Assembly (NCBI GenBank): GCA_964462515.1
Contig: CAYWXK010000006.1
Coordinates: forward strand, 42,041-106,040
DNA length: 64,000 nt
Direction of reading: 5' to 3'
Source of the DNA: CAYWXK01 sp964462515
GTDB taxonomy: Bacteria; Planctomycetota; Phycisphaerae; Sedimentisphaerales; Anaerobacaceae
Shown: positions 43,341 through 53,056 of the stretch, piece by piece
Position numbering within the stretch: the first letter of the stretch is position 1
Layout of the letters: each line of letters begins with the position of its first letter
Notes under the pieces: model-generated
Seen by the model: the letters and a program-made list of their open reading frames with translations, nothing else
Database searches by the model: none
Told to the model about the DNA's origin: nothing
Translations under genes and position numbers: made by a program

Positions 43341-44120
43341 GTGTCGAGACGGCAAGAAAAAGCAGGTTCGAAAACCAGGCAGGAAGGTTTTACACTAATT
43401 GAGCTACTGGTGGTAATATCCATTATGGCGATGCTGATGTCTATCTTGCTGCCTGGATTGAACAGAGCGAGGGAAGCAGGCAAACGAGTGGTATGTCTTT
43501 CGAACCTGCGGCAATTGACATTGGCGTGGAACTTTTACGCTATGGACAACGATGACCGGCTGTGTTCGCCAGATACATACTGGAATGATACGCTTGGAAG
43601 CAACTACTGGGTTGCGGATGGGCCGGTGGTGCCATCGAATTATACCGGCGGGACAAAAACGGGCATCGAGGATGGAGTGTTGTGGCCATATACACAGTGG
43701 ACCATCGGGGTGTATAAATGCAAGAGTGACGGCAGCGAGTTAATGCGCAGCTACTCGATATCCAACAGTATGGGGGGATATGCTCAGGATGGCATAACGG
43801 CTTACCAGGGTCTGGGTGAAGTTCCCAGGCCGTCAGAAAAAATTGTCTTTGTCGATGCGACAAGCAGGCTGCGATGGATAGCAGACAGTTTCTGGCCTGT
43901 GGATATTGACGCAAGCGGAATACGATGGCGAATTTTTGATGACCACAATATAACAGCACGGCACGCAGACGGGTGCAATTCATCTTTTGCAGATTTCCAC
44001 TGCGAATATGTGCGATGGAGGGACTGGCGGACGGTCAAATTGTCGTTCTGGGAGATACAGCCGGACGTGGCATCGAATAATAACATCGACCTCGAACGAA
44101 TTATCAGGTTATTAAGGTGA
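43341..44120 (+). CDS. Type II secretion/type IV pilin-like protein with H-X9-DG-type C-terminus
   Basis: 259 residues from a GTG. The prepilin signal EGFTLIELLVVISIMAMLMS has the G/FTLIE cleavage and methylation site. A globular part follows with CLSNLRQLTLAWNFYAMDND, and the C-terminal RHADGCNSSFADFHCEYVRW fits the H-X9-DG motif typical of the very large planctomycetal pseudopilin family. It is probably a minor pseudopilin or surface fibre subunit. A single-span membrane protein gene follows 66 nt later on the same strand. Confidence 0.87.
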   Translation: MSRRQEKAGSKTRQEGFTLIELLVVISIMAMLMSILLPGLNRAREAGKRVVCLSNLRQLTLAWNFYAMDNDDRLCSPDTYWNDTLGSNYWVADGPVVPSNYTGGTKTGIEDGVLWPYTQWTIGVYKCKSDGSELMRSYSISNSMGGYAQDGITAYQGLGEVPRPSEKIVFVDATSRLRWIADSFWPVDIDASGIRWRIFDDHNITARHADGCNSSFADFHCEYVRWRDWRTVKLSFWEIQPDVASNNNIDLERIIRLLR

Positions 44121-44186
44121 CAGGGACATTGGTGGCATTTATGCAAAGCGGATATAGCCATTACCGGGGCGATGGAGGACGATAAG

Positions 44187-44765
44187 ATGGTCTTCAAACT
44201 TCCCGATTTTCAGTATTTTGGGTATGAGATTAAGGAGTGGTGGGAACGGCTGGCGATACGAAAGTGGATTAACCAGAATCCGAGGATAGTTGTCGGGATA
44301 GCAATGGCATCGGTAGTGATACTTTTGGTGATTGTTATATGGCTTTCGATACCGGAAAAGGTCGTAGTGGTCCAGGAGTATGAGAAGGAGTGGTTCTACG
44401 ACTTAAATACCGGCAAGCTCTTTGTAGCAAGGAGCGGGCAGATTCCGCCGGTGGAAGCACCTTCAGGCCCGCTGCCTGATGGCAAGAAAGCGGGAGTGAG
44501 GGCATGCGTATTAAGTTACACCGATGAGCCAAACGAAGGGGAGCGATTTATTGGGTTTTTGGAGATGGCTGACCCAAATGCGCAAAAGAGCGCTGCCGCA
44601 TCTACGGAAACAGCAGGTAAACGTTGGGGGCGAGGGATGCTTATCCGCAGAGTTGGTGACAAGCGATGGGTGCCGGCTGACAGCGATTGGGGGCGGTATA
44701 TTGTGAGGGAGGTTTTTCGTCCAAACGAAATGGGTGAACGGGCAAGGTATTTCCAGCCGGAATAG
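44187..44765 (+). CDS. Single-span membrane protein of unknown function
   Basis: 192 residues from the ATG at 44187, which has GGAGG eight nt upstream; an ATG at 44172 is also in frame. One membrane helix (IVVGIAMASVVILLVIVIWL) follows a short basic N-terminus. The outer part reads EYEKEWFYDLNTGKLFVARS, then DGKKAGVRACVLSYTDEP, and ends near RVGDKRWVPADSDWG. I do not know a named family. Its position directly after a pseudopilin gene suggests a linked envelope role. Confidence 0.7.
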   Translation: MVFKLPDFQYFGYEIKEWWERLAIRKWINQNPRIVVGIAMASVVILLVIVIWLSIPEKVVVVQEYEKEWFYDLNTGKLFVARSGQIPPVEAPSGPLPDGKKAGVRACVLSYTDEPNEGERFIGFLEMADPNAQKSAAASTETAGKRWGRGMLIRRVGDKRWVPADSDWGRYIVREVFRPNEMGERARYFQPE

Positions 44766-45017
44766 TTGTCAGTTTATACTTGATGCTCGATGCTTGATAC
44801 TCGATACTCGTGGCTCGTTAATCGTCGTTCGTTTACCGAAATTCAAAATCCTAAACACTAAATCCTAAACAAATTCAAATACTCGAAATTATAAATTCAA
44901 AATGAAAAAGTGTCTTCAGAGACACAAAGATAATTTTTGTGTTTTGCCCGCCAAAGCGTCGTGGCGGATAATTTTACATTTTGCACTTTGATTTTTACTT
45001 TTCGCTGATACGAGGCC
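44766..45017. other. Intergenic low-complexity repeats
   Basis: Holds gatgctcgatgcttgatact then cgatactcgtggc (44783-44816), related to 57690-57719. It also holds an AT-rich ccgaaattcaaaatcctaaa stretch (44837-44905) related to 23303 and 55150. No gene. Confidence 0.5.
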
Positions 45018-48000
45018 TTATTCAGCCTTGAGCCAGTTTTCTACTAACATTGTCAAATCAATCAGATTGACGACACCATCGTGGTTGACGTCTCCATCGA
45101 GACATTTAATTTCGCTCATACTTGCGAAAGGAGTGCCGCCGAAGGCGCCCATATCAATTCGTTTGCCGTTAGGCATCGGCTCAACCGATGCGTCATCTTT
45201 CGGGTCGCCGCCGTCAATGCAGGGGCTTGTAACCTTATCGAGGACCCAGACATCGTGCTCTGGCCAATACCTGCCACGCTCAGATAGCAAATGGTAATCG
45301 CCATTATCTGGTTCCACAAAACAGGGGTCTGCATCAATATTGCTTTGTCCTGCTTGCGAAGTGCAACTGCACCGTGCCTCGCAGCCGAACAAGTCGCTGT
45401 CGCTATTATTCCAGAAGATACAGTTGCTAATGTCCGGCTCTGCTCCGGCGTAGGACTCGATGCCATATTTATTATCCACAACGTTCAAATTCTTTATTGT
45501 CGGAGAGCTTCCGGCGATAAAGATGCCCATAAAACTATTTCTGATAACAAAGTTCTTCAGGATGCTTCTTGGGCCTTCGCCATTATAAAAAGAGACGACG
45601 AAGTCGCCTGGATTTTCGATGATGGGTATGCCAGCTTTTGTTGCGACACCCTGCACCGCTATCGCTTTACCTTTGAAATCGACTTCTTCCTGATACACAC
45701 CTGGATAGACCAGCACCTTGAAACTGTTTCTCGATGAATCGATTCCTTTGTGGATAGTGGCGAATGCGGTCCTTCTTGTTAAGCCATCGTTGTTGTCGTT
45801 ACCGTTGACTGCATCAACATAATAAACCTTCAGCGGCGGAGGCGGTTGGGGTGTCGGGTTGCCCCAGTCTGGGTAGCTTTCTCCATACGGTGTGGTCATC
45901 ACAGGATACCGACTTCCGCCGGGATGGGCGTCTATTATCCAGAGGTCATAAGTGGCTGTCGCTGCTGACTCATCCGCATAGACGACCTGCGAGAGGTCCG
46001 GCGACCAGGATGGATAACTGTACACTATGGATGGATAGCCGGCATCATTGGTGAGAAAGGTTACGTGGGGGTCTGATGGGCTGCTTATTGGGCCGACCCA
46101 GTTCGGAGACCGGCCTGGGTCAATTATGGCAAGGTTGTGACCCCAGGTGAAGAGAATCTTGCCGCTCGGCGTCCAGTCTGGGTAGTTTTTGGTCGTTGAC
46201 TCACTGCCGGCGCCCGCCGTCAAGCGGTGGTTGACGCCGTTGGTTATGTCGCCTGTTGAGGTGAAGTCATAAATCCAGAGGTCATGGCTGAAGGAAGCAC
46301 CTGAATTGCGAATGCTGTAAACAAACGCTGTTCCGGTTGGACACCAGGAAGTCCCCGACACATACCCACCTTCAATAGGAACGATTATCCTTCGTCCGCT
46401 TCCATCTGCGTTTATCATGGCAATGTGAGGATTGTTGTAGGTCGTCTGTCCGTGAAAAAGGATTCGCTTGCCGTCCGGCGACCAGGCGGGCTCAGCGGCA
46501 TAATACATCCCTCCATAGTCATCGCCATCGAAAATCTTTGTGTTAGTGCCGGCAAACCAGTCATATACCCATATCTGGGCGTCCGTAGCGGTGGCGTAAG
46601 CAATTTTGGTCGAATCAGGCGACCATTGTGGAGTGAACTCTGCGCCGGGCAGATTTGTTATCTGCCTCAAGCCCGTGCCATCAGGCCTGACCGCCCAGAT
46701 ATCAAGGTCGCCATCCCGATTGGAACCAAACGCAATCCAGCCCTCGGTCGATTCGGTGATTCCGGCCAGTTCTGAAATCTCGTTAGCAGAAAGAGCACGG
46801 TTGTAGATGCGGACTTCATCAATATCGCCAGTCATTTTTCTGACTATTCCGGGAGGGACATTCCAGCGGAATGCCCCTATGAAAACAGGTTCAGGAATGT
46901 TATTAATAGTTGAGATTGTCTGGTCGCCTTCAGCAACTACTACCCCATCTCGGTACGCCACAAACTTACCTCCGGGCCCACTCCAGGTCAGTGCAATATG
47001 GTGCCACAAAGAGTCTTTCAGGCTTTCTCCATCCTCGTTATTTATGTAGTTGCAGCTTGTGCCGTCTGAAATGATGCAATACTCAACCATCTTTCCTGAC
47101 GCGTTCTCCCTTACAAGGAATTCGTATGCAATTGTGCTGGCGTAGCTGCTGCTACTTTCCTTGCTCACTCCAAATTCATTACTCATATTGCTTGCCGGAT
47201 CAACTCTGATAAAGGCTGCGATCGTGCCGGTTCCTCCGGACAAATCCAGACTTGGACTGTCTGGAACATTGATGTAACCCGTTCCGTCTAAGTGGACCGC
47301 CCCATCCAGTACTCCGGTGGTCCAAGTTGCGCCCCCTATAAGGGAACCGTAATTTCCATTGCCCGACTCATCGTTGGCATTGCCGTTAAAGGGATAATAA
47401 GCAACCAAGCCGATACCGGCTCCACGGATGGCCTCGATTATTTGATTCTTATCGTAGTCGCAGTACCACAATCGGTTCCCGACAAAAGCTATATCCGTAG
47501 CACACCCGCCGTATGCACCTGGAGGTGGCCCGGGTGCGCCGGGATAATGCCATATCTCAATGATGTTGCCATTGGCATCGTGCTTGTATATCTCGCGAGG
47601 GCCACTTATGCCGCCCCCAGCCGGGCTGCAGGACGACCACATATTCGTTCCGTCCCAAGCAAGCCCGTATGGCGAAATGTTGCCTGAACTCCAAGGTTCG
47701 ACTGATGTGAATGATGTATCGCCTACTGTCACACGGCAGATAAGGTCGCTGTGATTGTCTGCCACCCACAGGTAACCTTGAGCCAACTCTAAAGCTACTG
47801 GACCACTGCCCGGGCCGGGCCAGATATATTCTTTCAGAACATTGAGGCCGGTACTTGTAAGTTCACATTTTTTGATCTTGTCACCACTTGGGTGGATATT
47901 GTCTGCAATCCACCAATGAGTTCCGTCCCAGGCAAGTCCCTGGACTAAGTACTCTTCCGGGACGCTGTAGTTGCCGAGCAGAACTCCAATAGAGGAATAA

Positions 48001-48206
48001 TGGTGTAACCGCGTCCCCTCACCGATACTCCAGCTCACGACCCAAAATCCATCGTCGCGATACACCAGGCCGGATGGACCTGGCACATCAATTGTGCGGC
48101 CAACAGTAATGTCGTGTTCAGATATCTGTGCACCTGCACCATCGTGCAAGGCCAATGCAAATGCGAAACACACCACACCGATTTTGAAAGCATTATAGAA
48201 TTTCAT
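45018..48206 (-). CDS. Secreted beta-propeller/LamG/beta-helix/dockerin protein
   Basis: 1062 residues from the ATG at 48206 (GGGAG upstream). Signal peptide MKFYNAFKIGVVCFAFALAL. An NHL/SMP-30-like six-bladed propeller follows (GLVYRDDGFWVVSWSIGEGT, LAWDGTHWWIADN). Next is a LamG domain (VAYYPFNGNANDESGNGNYG, VDEVRIYNRALS-like end), then a TolB-like propeller (IAFGSNRDGDLDIWAVRPDG, QWSPDSTKIAYATA). A right-handed beta-helix (VDAVNGNDNNDGLTRRTAF) precedes a terminal dockerin-like EF-hand (GDVNHDGVVNLIDLTMLVEN). There is no enzyme motif. It is probably a surface glycan-binding protein and shares its leader with its upstream neighbour. Confidence 0.86.
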   Translation of the reverse strand: MKFYNAFKIGVVCFAFALALHDGAGAQISEHDITVGRTIDVPGPSGLVYRDDGFWVVSWSIGEGTRLHHYSSIGVLLGNYSVPEEYLVQGLAWDGTHWWIADNIHPSGDKIKKCELTSTGLNVLKEYIWPGPGSGPVALELAQGYLWVADNHSDLICRVTVGDTSFTSVEPWSSGNISPYGLAWDGTNMWSSCSPAGGGISGPREIYKHDANGNIIEIWHYPGAPGPPPGAYGGCATDIAFVGNRLWYCDYDKNQIIEAIRGAGIGLVAYYPFNGNANDESGNGNYGSLIGGATWTTGVLDGAVHLDGTGYINVPDSPSLDLSGGTGTIAAFIRVDPASNMSNEFGVSKESSSSYASTIAYEFLVRENASGKMVEYCIISDGTSCNYINNEDGESLKDSLWHHIALTWSGPGGKFVAYRDGVVVAEGDQTISTINNIPEPVFIGAFRWNVPPGIVRKMTGDIDEVRIYNRALSANEISELAGITESTEGWIAFGSNRDGDLDIWAVRPDGTGLRQITNLPGAEFTPQWSPDSTKIAYATATDAQIWVYDWFAGTNTKIFDGDDYGGMYYAAEPAWSPDGKRILFHGQTTYNNPHIAMINADGSGRRIIVPIEGGYVSGTSWCPTGTAFVYSIRNSGASFSHDLWIYDFTSTGDITNGVNHRLTAGAGSESTTKNYPDWTPSGKILFTWGHNLAIIDPGRSPNWVGPISSPSDPHVTFLTNDAGYPSIVYSYPSWSPDLSQVVYADESAATATYDLWIIDAHPGGSRYPVMTTPYGESYPDWGNPTPQPPPPLKVYYVDAVNGNDNNDGLTRRTAFATIHKGIDSSRNSFKVLVYPGVYQEEVDFKGKAIAVQGVATKAGIPIIENPGDFVVSFYNGEGPRSILKNFVIRNSFMGIFIAGSSPTIKNLNVVDNKYGIESYAGAEPDISNCIFWNNSDSDLFGCEARCSCTSQAGQSNIDADPCFVEPDNGDYHLLSERGRYWPEHDVWVLDKVTSPCIDGGDPKDDASVEPMPNGKRIDMGAFGGTPFASMSEIKCLDGDVNHDGVVNLIDLTMLVENWLKAE

Positions 48207-48274
48207 TTTTTCTCCCTTCAAAAATTCCCCTTTTGCCGTCGTTTTCATAATTATTTACAGGTTACGGAAGCTGC

Positions 48275-49435
48275 TTAATGCAGCCAATCCTTTGTAAGTA
48301 ATGCAAAGTCAGACATATTTACTTTGCCATCATTATTAATATCGCCCAATCTAATAGTTCTTCTCAGCCACCATTTTATAGGCGGATAAGAACAGATTCT
48401 ATCTACTAAATCGCGAGTCTCTTGACTTTGCTGTTGTAATTGCTGTATCTGGGATTGCATTGCTGCGAGCTGGTCTTTTAAGTCCTGAGTGGTTCGGTTG
48501 ATGATCTTGACGGTATCGGTTGCCGTGGCTAAGGAATTATCCGTAACGGTCAATTCGATAACCTCTTCTACTCTACCCAGTGCCCTTGTCTGACAGGTTG
48601 CTTCTTTACCTGAGTATATAACAATCCCATCGGGCAGCCGCTTCCAGGTATATTTGATTATCTGCCCATCCGGGTCGGAGGAACCGCTGCCGTCCAGAGT
48701 AACCTGTTCATTAGCATCTGCGACTATATCATTTCCTGCATCCGCTGTTGGAGGTTCGGTTGGTGTGCCGATTTGGCCGCTGATGCGAACCCACTCAATC
48801 TCGGACTGGTTTCGCACGATGTGCATCCCGACCTTATCGAAAGATGTCAACTGATTGTCCTGGTAGAAATTTGCTGCTTGTATCTGGCCGTCTATACTGA
48901 GCGACCACCAACCATCGCCGTCTCGCGTCCAGGCAAAGTCATGCCATTCATACGCCAGATTTCCAATGGAATAGTTAAATTCATGCTGCGTCTGGCCATT
49001 AACGGAAATTAACCAATCTGCTCTTTTGTTGCTCTCGCCATAGTCGTGTACGATATAAATGTTCTTCCCGCTGACTAACCAAACTTGTGCTTGATTAGGC
49101 CATTGCGGCCCCGATTTGGCGCGGAACTCAATCGACAGTTCACCAACGTTGTTAAGGGACACTGGGTGACTAAGCAAAACGGTCAGGCCGGGATCATCGG
49201 GAGGGTAATAACCGCTGCCGACGCCCCGAAGCGAATAACCCTCCGGAGAAGATACAACATCAGGCGGCGTTGCCGGGTCACCAGTTGTGGGATATGTAGG
49301 GCTCCAGCCATCGAAGTTTCCATCATCGAAATTGTCAAAGAACAAAACTGGCAGGTTGGCCAAAGACAAACCTTGACAAAGTAAAGTGAACACCAACGAC
49401 ACTAAAGCGATTTTGAGAGCATTATAGAACTTCAT
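48275..49435 (-). CDS. Secreted PKD-like/coiled-coil/dockerin protein
   Basis: 386 residues. Signal peptide MKFYNALKIALVSLVFTLLC closely matches that of the downstream 45018-48206 protein, including the DNA before the ATG (tttgaaaggagaaaaaa). A LamG/concanavalin-like domain follows (FFDNFDDGNFDGWSP, HDFAWTRDGDGWWSLSIDGQ), then a PKD-like domain (ADAGNDIVADANEQVTLDGS, GSSDPDGQIIKYTW). A short Gln-rich coiled coil (LAAMQSQIQQLQQQSQETRD) precedes a dockerin-like end (GDINNDGKVNMSDFALLTKD). Probably a tandem paralogue pair at the level of leader and export, with different cargo domains. Confidence 0.84.
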   Translation of the reverse strand: MKFYNALKIALVSLVFTLLCQGLSLANLPVLFFDNFDDGNFDGWSPTYPTTGDPATPPDVVSSPEGYSLRGVGSGYYPPDDPGLTVLLSHPVSLNNVGELSIEFRAKSGPQWPNQAQVWLVSGKNIYIVHDYGESNKRADWLISVNGQTQHEFNYSIGNLAYEWHDFAWTRDGDGWWSLSIDGQIQAANFYQDNQLTSFDKVGMHIVRNQSEIEWVRISGQIGTPTEPPTADAGNDIVADANEQVTLDGSGSSDPDGQIIKYTWKRLPDGIVIYSGKEATCQTRALGRVEEVIELTVTDNSLATATDTVKIINRTTQDLKDQLAAMQSQIQQLQQQSQETRDLVDRICSYPPIKWWLRRTIRLGDINNDGKVNMSDFALLTKDWLH

Positions 49436-49830
49436 TTTTTTCTCCTTTCAAAAAATCGTTCTTTCGTAACAAAGTATGGTCTTTTTTGGAAACTTTCCCT
49501 CTCAGACAGGTAAAAACCATATCAAGGTAGGTAAAAGATATCAGCGATGCCATACGTTTTCCTCGCTAAAGAATTTGACGCAATCAACGCCACAAAGAAG
49601 CAAATTGTTACGCAACTGATTTGGAATTTCTCTTATGATTATATTACCATTTACCAGCCTAAAAGGTCAAGCTTTTTTGCGGAAAATCGGGCGGGTTAAA
49701 TGGTTAATTGGTTAAATGGTTGAACCGGACATACGGAAGCGGGCTTCGATAAAACGGGGAGGCTCAAAATATGCAGAAAAAGATGGATTCCCGCTTGCGG
49801 GTCTGTTGCCAAACTCCACTTTGCGGGATT
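49436..49830. other. Intergenic region before the secreted pair
   Basis: AT-rich, with ggttaaatggttaattggtt (49694-49722) and a gattcccgcttgcggg hairpin (49786-49802). No gene seen. Confidence 0.45.
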
Positions 49831-49940
49831 GAGATTGCCACGGCCGCCTTCAGCGGCCTCGCAATGACATAAAAACGCTATGTTTGTCATTGCGAGGAGA
49901 CCCGCACCAAAGTTTGGTGCGGGACGACGAAGCAATCTTA
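49831..49940. repeat. Paired TCATTGCGAGG palindromic elements
   Basis: An inverted half (GAGATTGCCACGG...CTCGCAATGACA, 49831-49868) faces a second half beginning TGTCATTGCGAGGAG (49885) and ending GACGAAGCAATCTTA (49940). The second half contains a perfect 11-bp hairpin CCCGCACCAAA-G-TTTGGTGCGGG (49901-49923). It is the same family as 37262-37353. Confidence 0.8.
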
Positions 49941-49989
49941 TGTTTGGTAACAAGCCCTTGTGCGGGAATGACAATCATCAATTAAGTTG

Positions 49990-51000
49990 CTATGAAGAGC
50001 TGGTATCTAATTGTTTGAATTGGGCGGTTATTTCGGAGAGGATGAGGTTTTTTGCGGCATCGAGGGGGCCGGGGAGGTAGGTGCCGGCGGCGTTTGGGTG
50101 GCCTCCGCCGCCGAATTTTTGTGCGATTTTGCTGACATCCACAGGGCAGGTGCTTCGGAGGGAACAGCGGATTCGGCCATCTTTTAACTCGGTAAACAGG
50201 GCGGAGACCTTGACGGTGCTGATGCGGTGACATTCGTTGATTAAATATTCTGTGTCTGCGAAGGTTGCGCCGGTTTGCTGAAAATCGCGTTGCAAGATGT
50301 GCTGGGCCGCGTACCGACCATCGAGATGAAATTCGAGGGTGCTGAGCATTGTAAGCATAAGATTGAAGCGAGGGAGGGAGAAATTTTGATATAAATCGTG
50401 ATAAAGTTGTGTCGGTGTTGCACCGGCTTTGATTAGCTCGGCGCAGGCGCGAAGGGTGCTGCTATCGGTGTTGCCAAACTGGAACCAGCCGGTGTCGGTA
50501 GCGATTGCGACAAAAAGTGCCTGAGCGATTTTTTCTGTAACAGGCCAATGGGCAAATTTGAAAAGGTCAAGGACAATCAGGCCGGTTGCAGCGGCGGTTG
50601 GGTCGAGCAGCTCGACGTCGCCAATATTATCAGTTGTTGCGTGGTGGTCGATTACAAGGATAGGTGCGTCGGTTCGCTTTAGGAACTTATCGAGTTGAGG
50701 CAGTTGGCTGTAGCTATCGGTGTCAATAATGACAATCAGGTCGAATTGACCAAACTGGCCTTTCGTTAGTTGCTCAAGCAAAATATCCTGGCCAAGGACA
50801 GGGACTTGCTGTGTGAAGAGGAACTGATACCAATCAGGGATAGGCGAAAGCAAAAGGAGCTTGGTTTTTTTGCCGAGGGCGTTAAGGGCGTCCTGCATCG
50901 CGGCCAGGCAGCCGCAGGCATCGCCATCGGGTTTGATATGCGTTAATAGCAAGATATTTTTTGATTTGCTGATTAGTTCAATTGCCTTTTGAAAATCCAT
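49990..51000 (-). CDS. nrnA: Bifunctional oligoribonuclease/PAP phosphatase, DHH family
   Basis: 336 residues. DHH motifs THIKPDGDACGCL, IDTDSYSQLP and VIDHHATTDNIGDVEL, and the DHHA1 end FGGGGHPNAAGTYLPGPL, match NrnA-type phosphoesterases. These degrade short RNAs and dephosphorylate 3'-phosphoadenosine 5'-phosphate. AAGGA lies upstream of the ATG. The gene follows the CNNM/CorC gene on the - strand by 44 nt and may be co-transcribed with it. Length and motifs are normal. Confidence 0.9.
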   Translation of the reverse strand: MDFQKAIELISKSKNILLLTHIKPDGDACGCLAAMQDALNALGKKTKLLLLSPIPDWYQFLFTQQVPVLGQDILLEQLTKGQFGQFDLIVIIDTDSYSQLPQLDKFLKRTDAPILVIDHHATTDNIGDVELLDPTAAATGLIVLDLFKFAHWPVTEKIAQALFVAIATDTGWFQFGNTDSSTLRACAELIKAGATPTQLYHDLYQNFSLPRFNLMLTMLSTLEFHLDGRYAAQHILQRDFQQTGATFADTEYLINECHRISTVKVSALFTELKDGRIRCSLRSTCPVDVSKIAQKFGGGGHPNAAGTYLPGPLDAAKNLILSEITAQFKQLDTSSS

Positions 51001-51044
51001 TCCAATTCCTTTTTATTTTTTGTCGCAGGGAAAATTCTAATAAA

Positions 51045-52358
51045 TTATGAACCTATAATAGTGACTGTAGCCTCTGACAGTTTTTTTCTACGGAATTTTC
51101 GAGGTATGACTTTGAGGCCATCGCTTTCAATAAATTCGCCGCCTTCCAAGGGATGTCCGATTTTCTGGACGCACCATTCGGCGAGAGTAGGGATTTTGCC
51201 GTTGCTGAATTTGCCTGACCAATCGAGTCCTGCTGTTGCAGCAACGGTATTCATCGGGACGCCGCCGCCTATAATCCAGCAAGAGCCGTAAGGGTGAATA
51301 TGCGTGGGCAGGCGGTCGAACTCATCTTCGATTTCGCCGACAAGCTCCTCAATAATATCCTCCAGCGTTACCATACCGAGGACGGCGCCTTCGGTTGTAG
51401 TAACGAGCGCAATGTGGTTTTTTTCGCGCATCATCATCTCGAGCAGTTGCGATAAAGGCGTGTCTCCATTTACTTTTTTTATAGGTCTTGATATTCCCTT
51501 GATAGTAGGGTCAGAGGGATTTACTCTGAGGGCGGAGACAATATCCTTGAAATTGATGTAGCCTTCGATGCTTTGAGGGTCATTTTCCTTCTGACACACC
51601 GGGAACCTTGTGTGCATATCGAAATGCGCTTTGACAAGGGCGTTGGGCAGACTATCTCCCACATAAATCATAGATATATCGTGAGCCGGTATTACTATGT
51701 CGCGAACAAGATGGGTGGATAGATGCGCCGCGGACAGGACTATTTTTTCTTCCCTTTCGCCCATAAGCTTTGAGGTTCTGGCCAGCGAGACGGCGGCTTT
51801 TAATTCGTGCAGCCACTGCCGCTGGGTAGCCGGCTCTATATGGACCAAGCGTATCAGCAGGCCAACTATTTTCTTTACCGTAAATTCGATTACCGAAACA
51901 ATCGGATAGGCAACTCTTGAAAGGATTTTCATAAACGGCGAGAGCTTCAGCACTATCCATTCTTTATTATTGAGGGCAATCATTTTTGGGACAAGCTCGG
52001 CAAAAACGATGATTACAAATGTAAGAGGTATTATCAGCGCTGCTATCGCCAGCACGCCCGAAAGGGCCTCGGAGATGCCCAGTTTTTGCTGGAGGTAAGG
52101 GACAAACGTTTCCTCCACGCCTGAGCCGCCGGTTGCGGCGGCAATGGCGCCGACCAGCGTTATGCCAAGCTGAATGGTAGCGAGACTCGCTTCCATTTTG
52201 TCCTTCATAAAGGCTGCTTCAGCGGCGCCTTTTTTCTTTTCACCGAGCAAAATAGCAAGACGAGCGCGAGATATGGAGGCAAGACCCATTTCGTATGCTG
52301 CGAAAATGGCGTTAAAAATCAGCATAAGAATAATTACAGATAACTCATAAACGAACAT
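51045..52358 (-). CDS. CNNM/HlyC-CorC family membrane protein
   Basis: 437 residues. A DUF21 transmembrane domain (VIILMLIFNAIFAAYEMGLA, TIQLGITLVGAIAAATGGSG, IPLTFVIIVFAELVPKMIAL) is followed by a CBS pair (TRFPVCQKENDPQSIEGYIN, ALVTTTEGAVLGMVTLEDII). A CorC/HlyC C-terminal domain follows (IIGGGVPMNTVAATAGLDWS). The family is linked to magnesium and cobalt efflux or tolerance; the haemolysin label is historical. Full length, with AGGAT upstream of the ATG. Confidence 0.92.
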   Translation of the reverse strand: MFVYELSVIILMLIFNAIFAAYEMGLASISRARLAILLGEKKKGAAEAAFMKDKMEASLATIQLGITLVGAIAAATGGSGVEETFVPYLQQKLGISEALSGVLAIAALIIPLTFVIIVFAELVPKMIALNNKEWIVLKLSPFMKILSRVAYPIVSVIEFTVKKIVGLLIRLVHIEPATQRQWLHELKAAVSLARTSKLMGEREEKIVLSAAHLSTHLVRDIVIPAHDISMIYVGDSLPNALVKAHFDMHTRFPVCQKENDPQSIEGYINFKDIVSALRVNPSDPTIKGISRPIKKVNGDTPLSQLLEMMMREKNHIALVTTTEGAVLGMVTLEDIIEELVGEIEDEFDRLPTHIHPYGSCWIIGGGVPMNTVAATAGLDWSGKFSNGKIPTLAEWCVQKIGHPLEGGEFIESDGLKVIPRKFRRKKLSEATVTIIGS

Positions 52359-52477
52359 CGTTTATATCCTAATACCTCTTAATAACATTACCATAATATC
52401 TTTTCGGCTATTAACCACATAAGCTTTGCAGCAACTTTAATTGTCAGCCACAGATACTCTACGGATTCTGCTGCAAA

Positions 52478-53056
52478 TTATCCTGCTTCGGATAAGGCTT
52501 TTTCAAGAAGCTCGCTGACTCCCAAAATACCAGCCCATTTCTTTAGATACTGGAGGTCGAGCTTGCCAGCTTGAACTTTCAATACACCAATGACATCAGC
52601 CCACTGACGCTCCGAAGTAAAGTTACTATCTCTATACCAGAGCATTTTTAGCAGAATGATGTCTTCAGGTGAAACAATCGAGAAAGATTTCTCCAGGGTA
52701 TTAGAAAGTTTTAATAATTTTTGCCGTGTTAACAACTGTTTTTCAAAGGCGGTATCTTTCCTCACAAAAATATCTATCTTAAATGCGGTTTCAAAATGAA
52801 TGACATTAAAGCTGCTTCGCTGCCTTAACGCGTTAGACACTGCATCTTTGCTGACGTAATATCCGGGCTTGAGCAATTGAAGAAATTTCTGAGCCTTATT
52901 TTCAAAAGGTTCCACTGTCAAATCGGCATCTTGGGTAAAGCGAACCGCTCCATACACGGAGCTGGCCAGAGAACCGCCTACGATGTAGGCAATCCCCAGT
53001 TGTTCGAGGATACCGACAAAGTCAGCCAGCACCATTATTTCCTGAGGATTACTCAT
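52478..53056 (-). CDS. Nucleotidyltransferase of a two-gene module
   Basis: 192 residues from the ATG at 53056, which has GGAGG eight nt upstream and overlaps the previous stop by 8 nt. GIAYIVGGSLASSVYGAVRF followed by TQDADLTVEP is the GGS...DxD nucleotidyltransferase signature of the AbiEii/DUF6036-like group. The remaining sequence (FKIDIFVRKDTAFEKQLLTR, SPEDIILLKMLWYR) is typical for that group. Together with the small upstream gene it looks like a toxin-antitoxin-type pair, but its biochemical role is unknown. Confidence 0.8.
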   Translation of the reverse strand: MSNPQEIMVLADFVGILEQLGIAYIVGGSLASSVYGAVRFTQDADLTVEPFENKAQKFLQLLKPGYYVSKDAVSNALRQRSSFNVIHFETAFKIDIFVRKDTAFEKQLLTRQKLLKLSNTLEKSFSIVSPEDIILLKMLWYRDSNFTSERQWADVIGVLKVQAGKLDLQYLKKWAGILGVSELLEKALSEAG

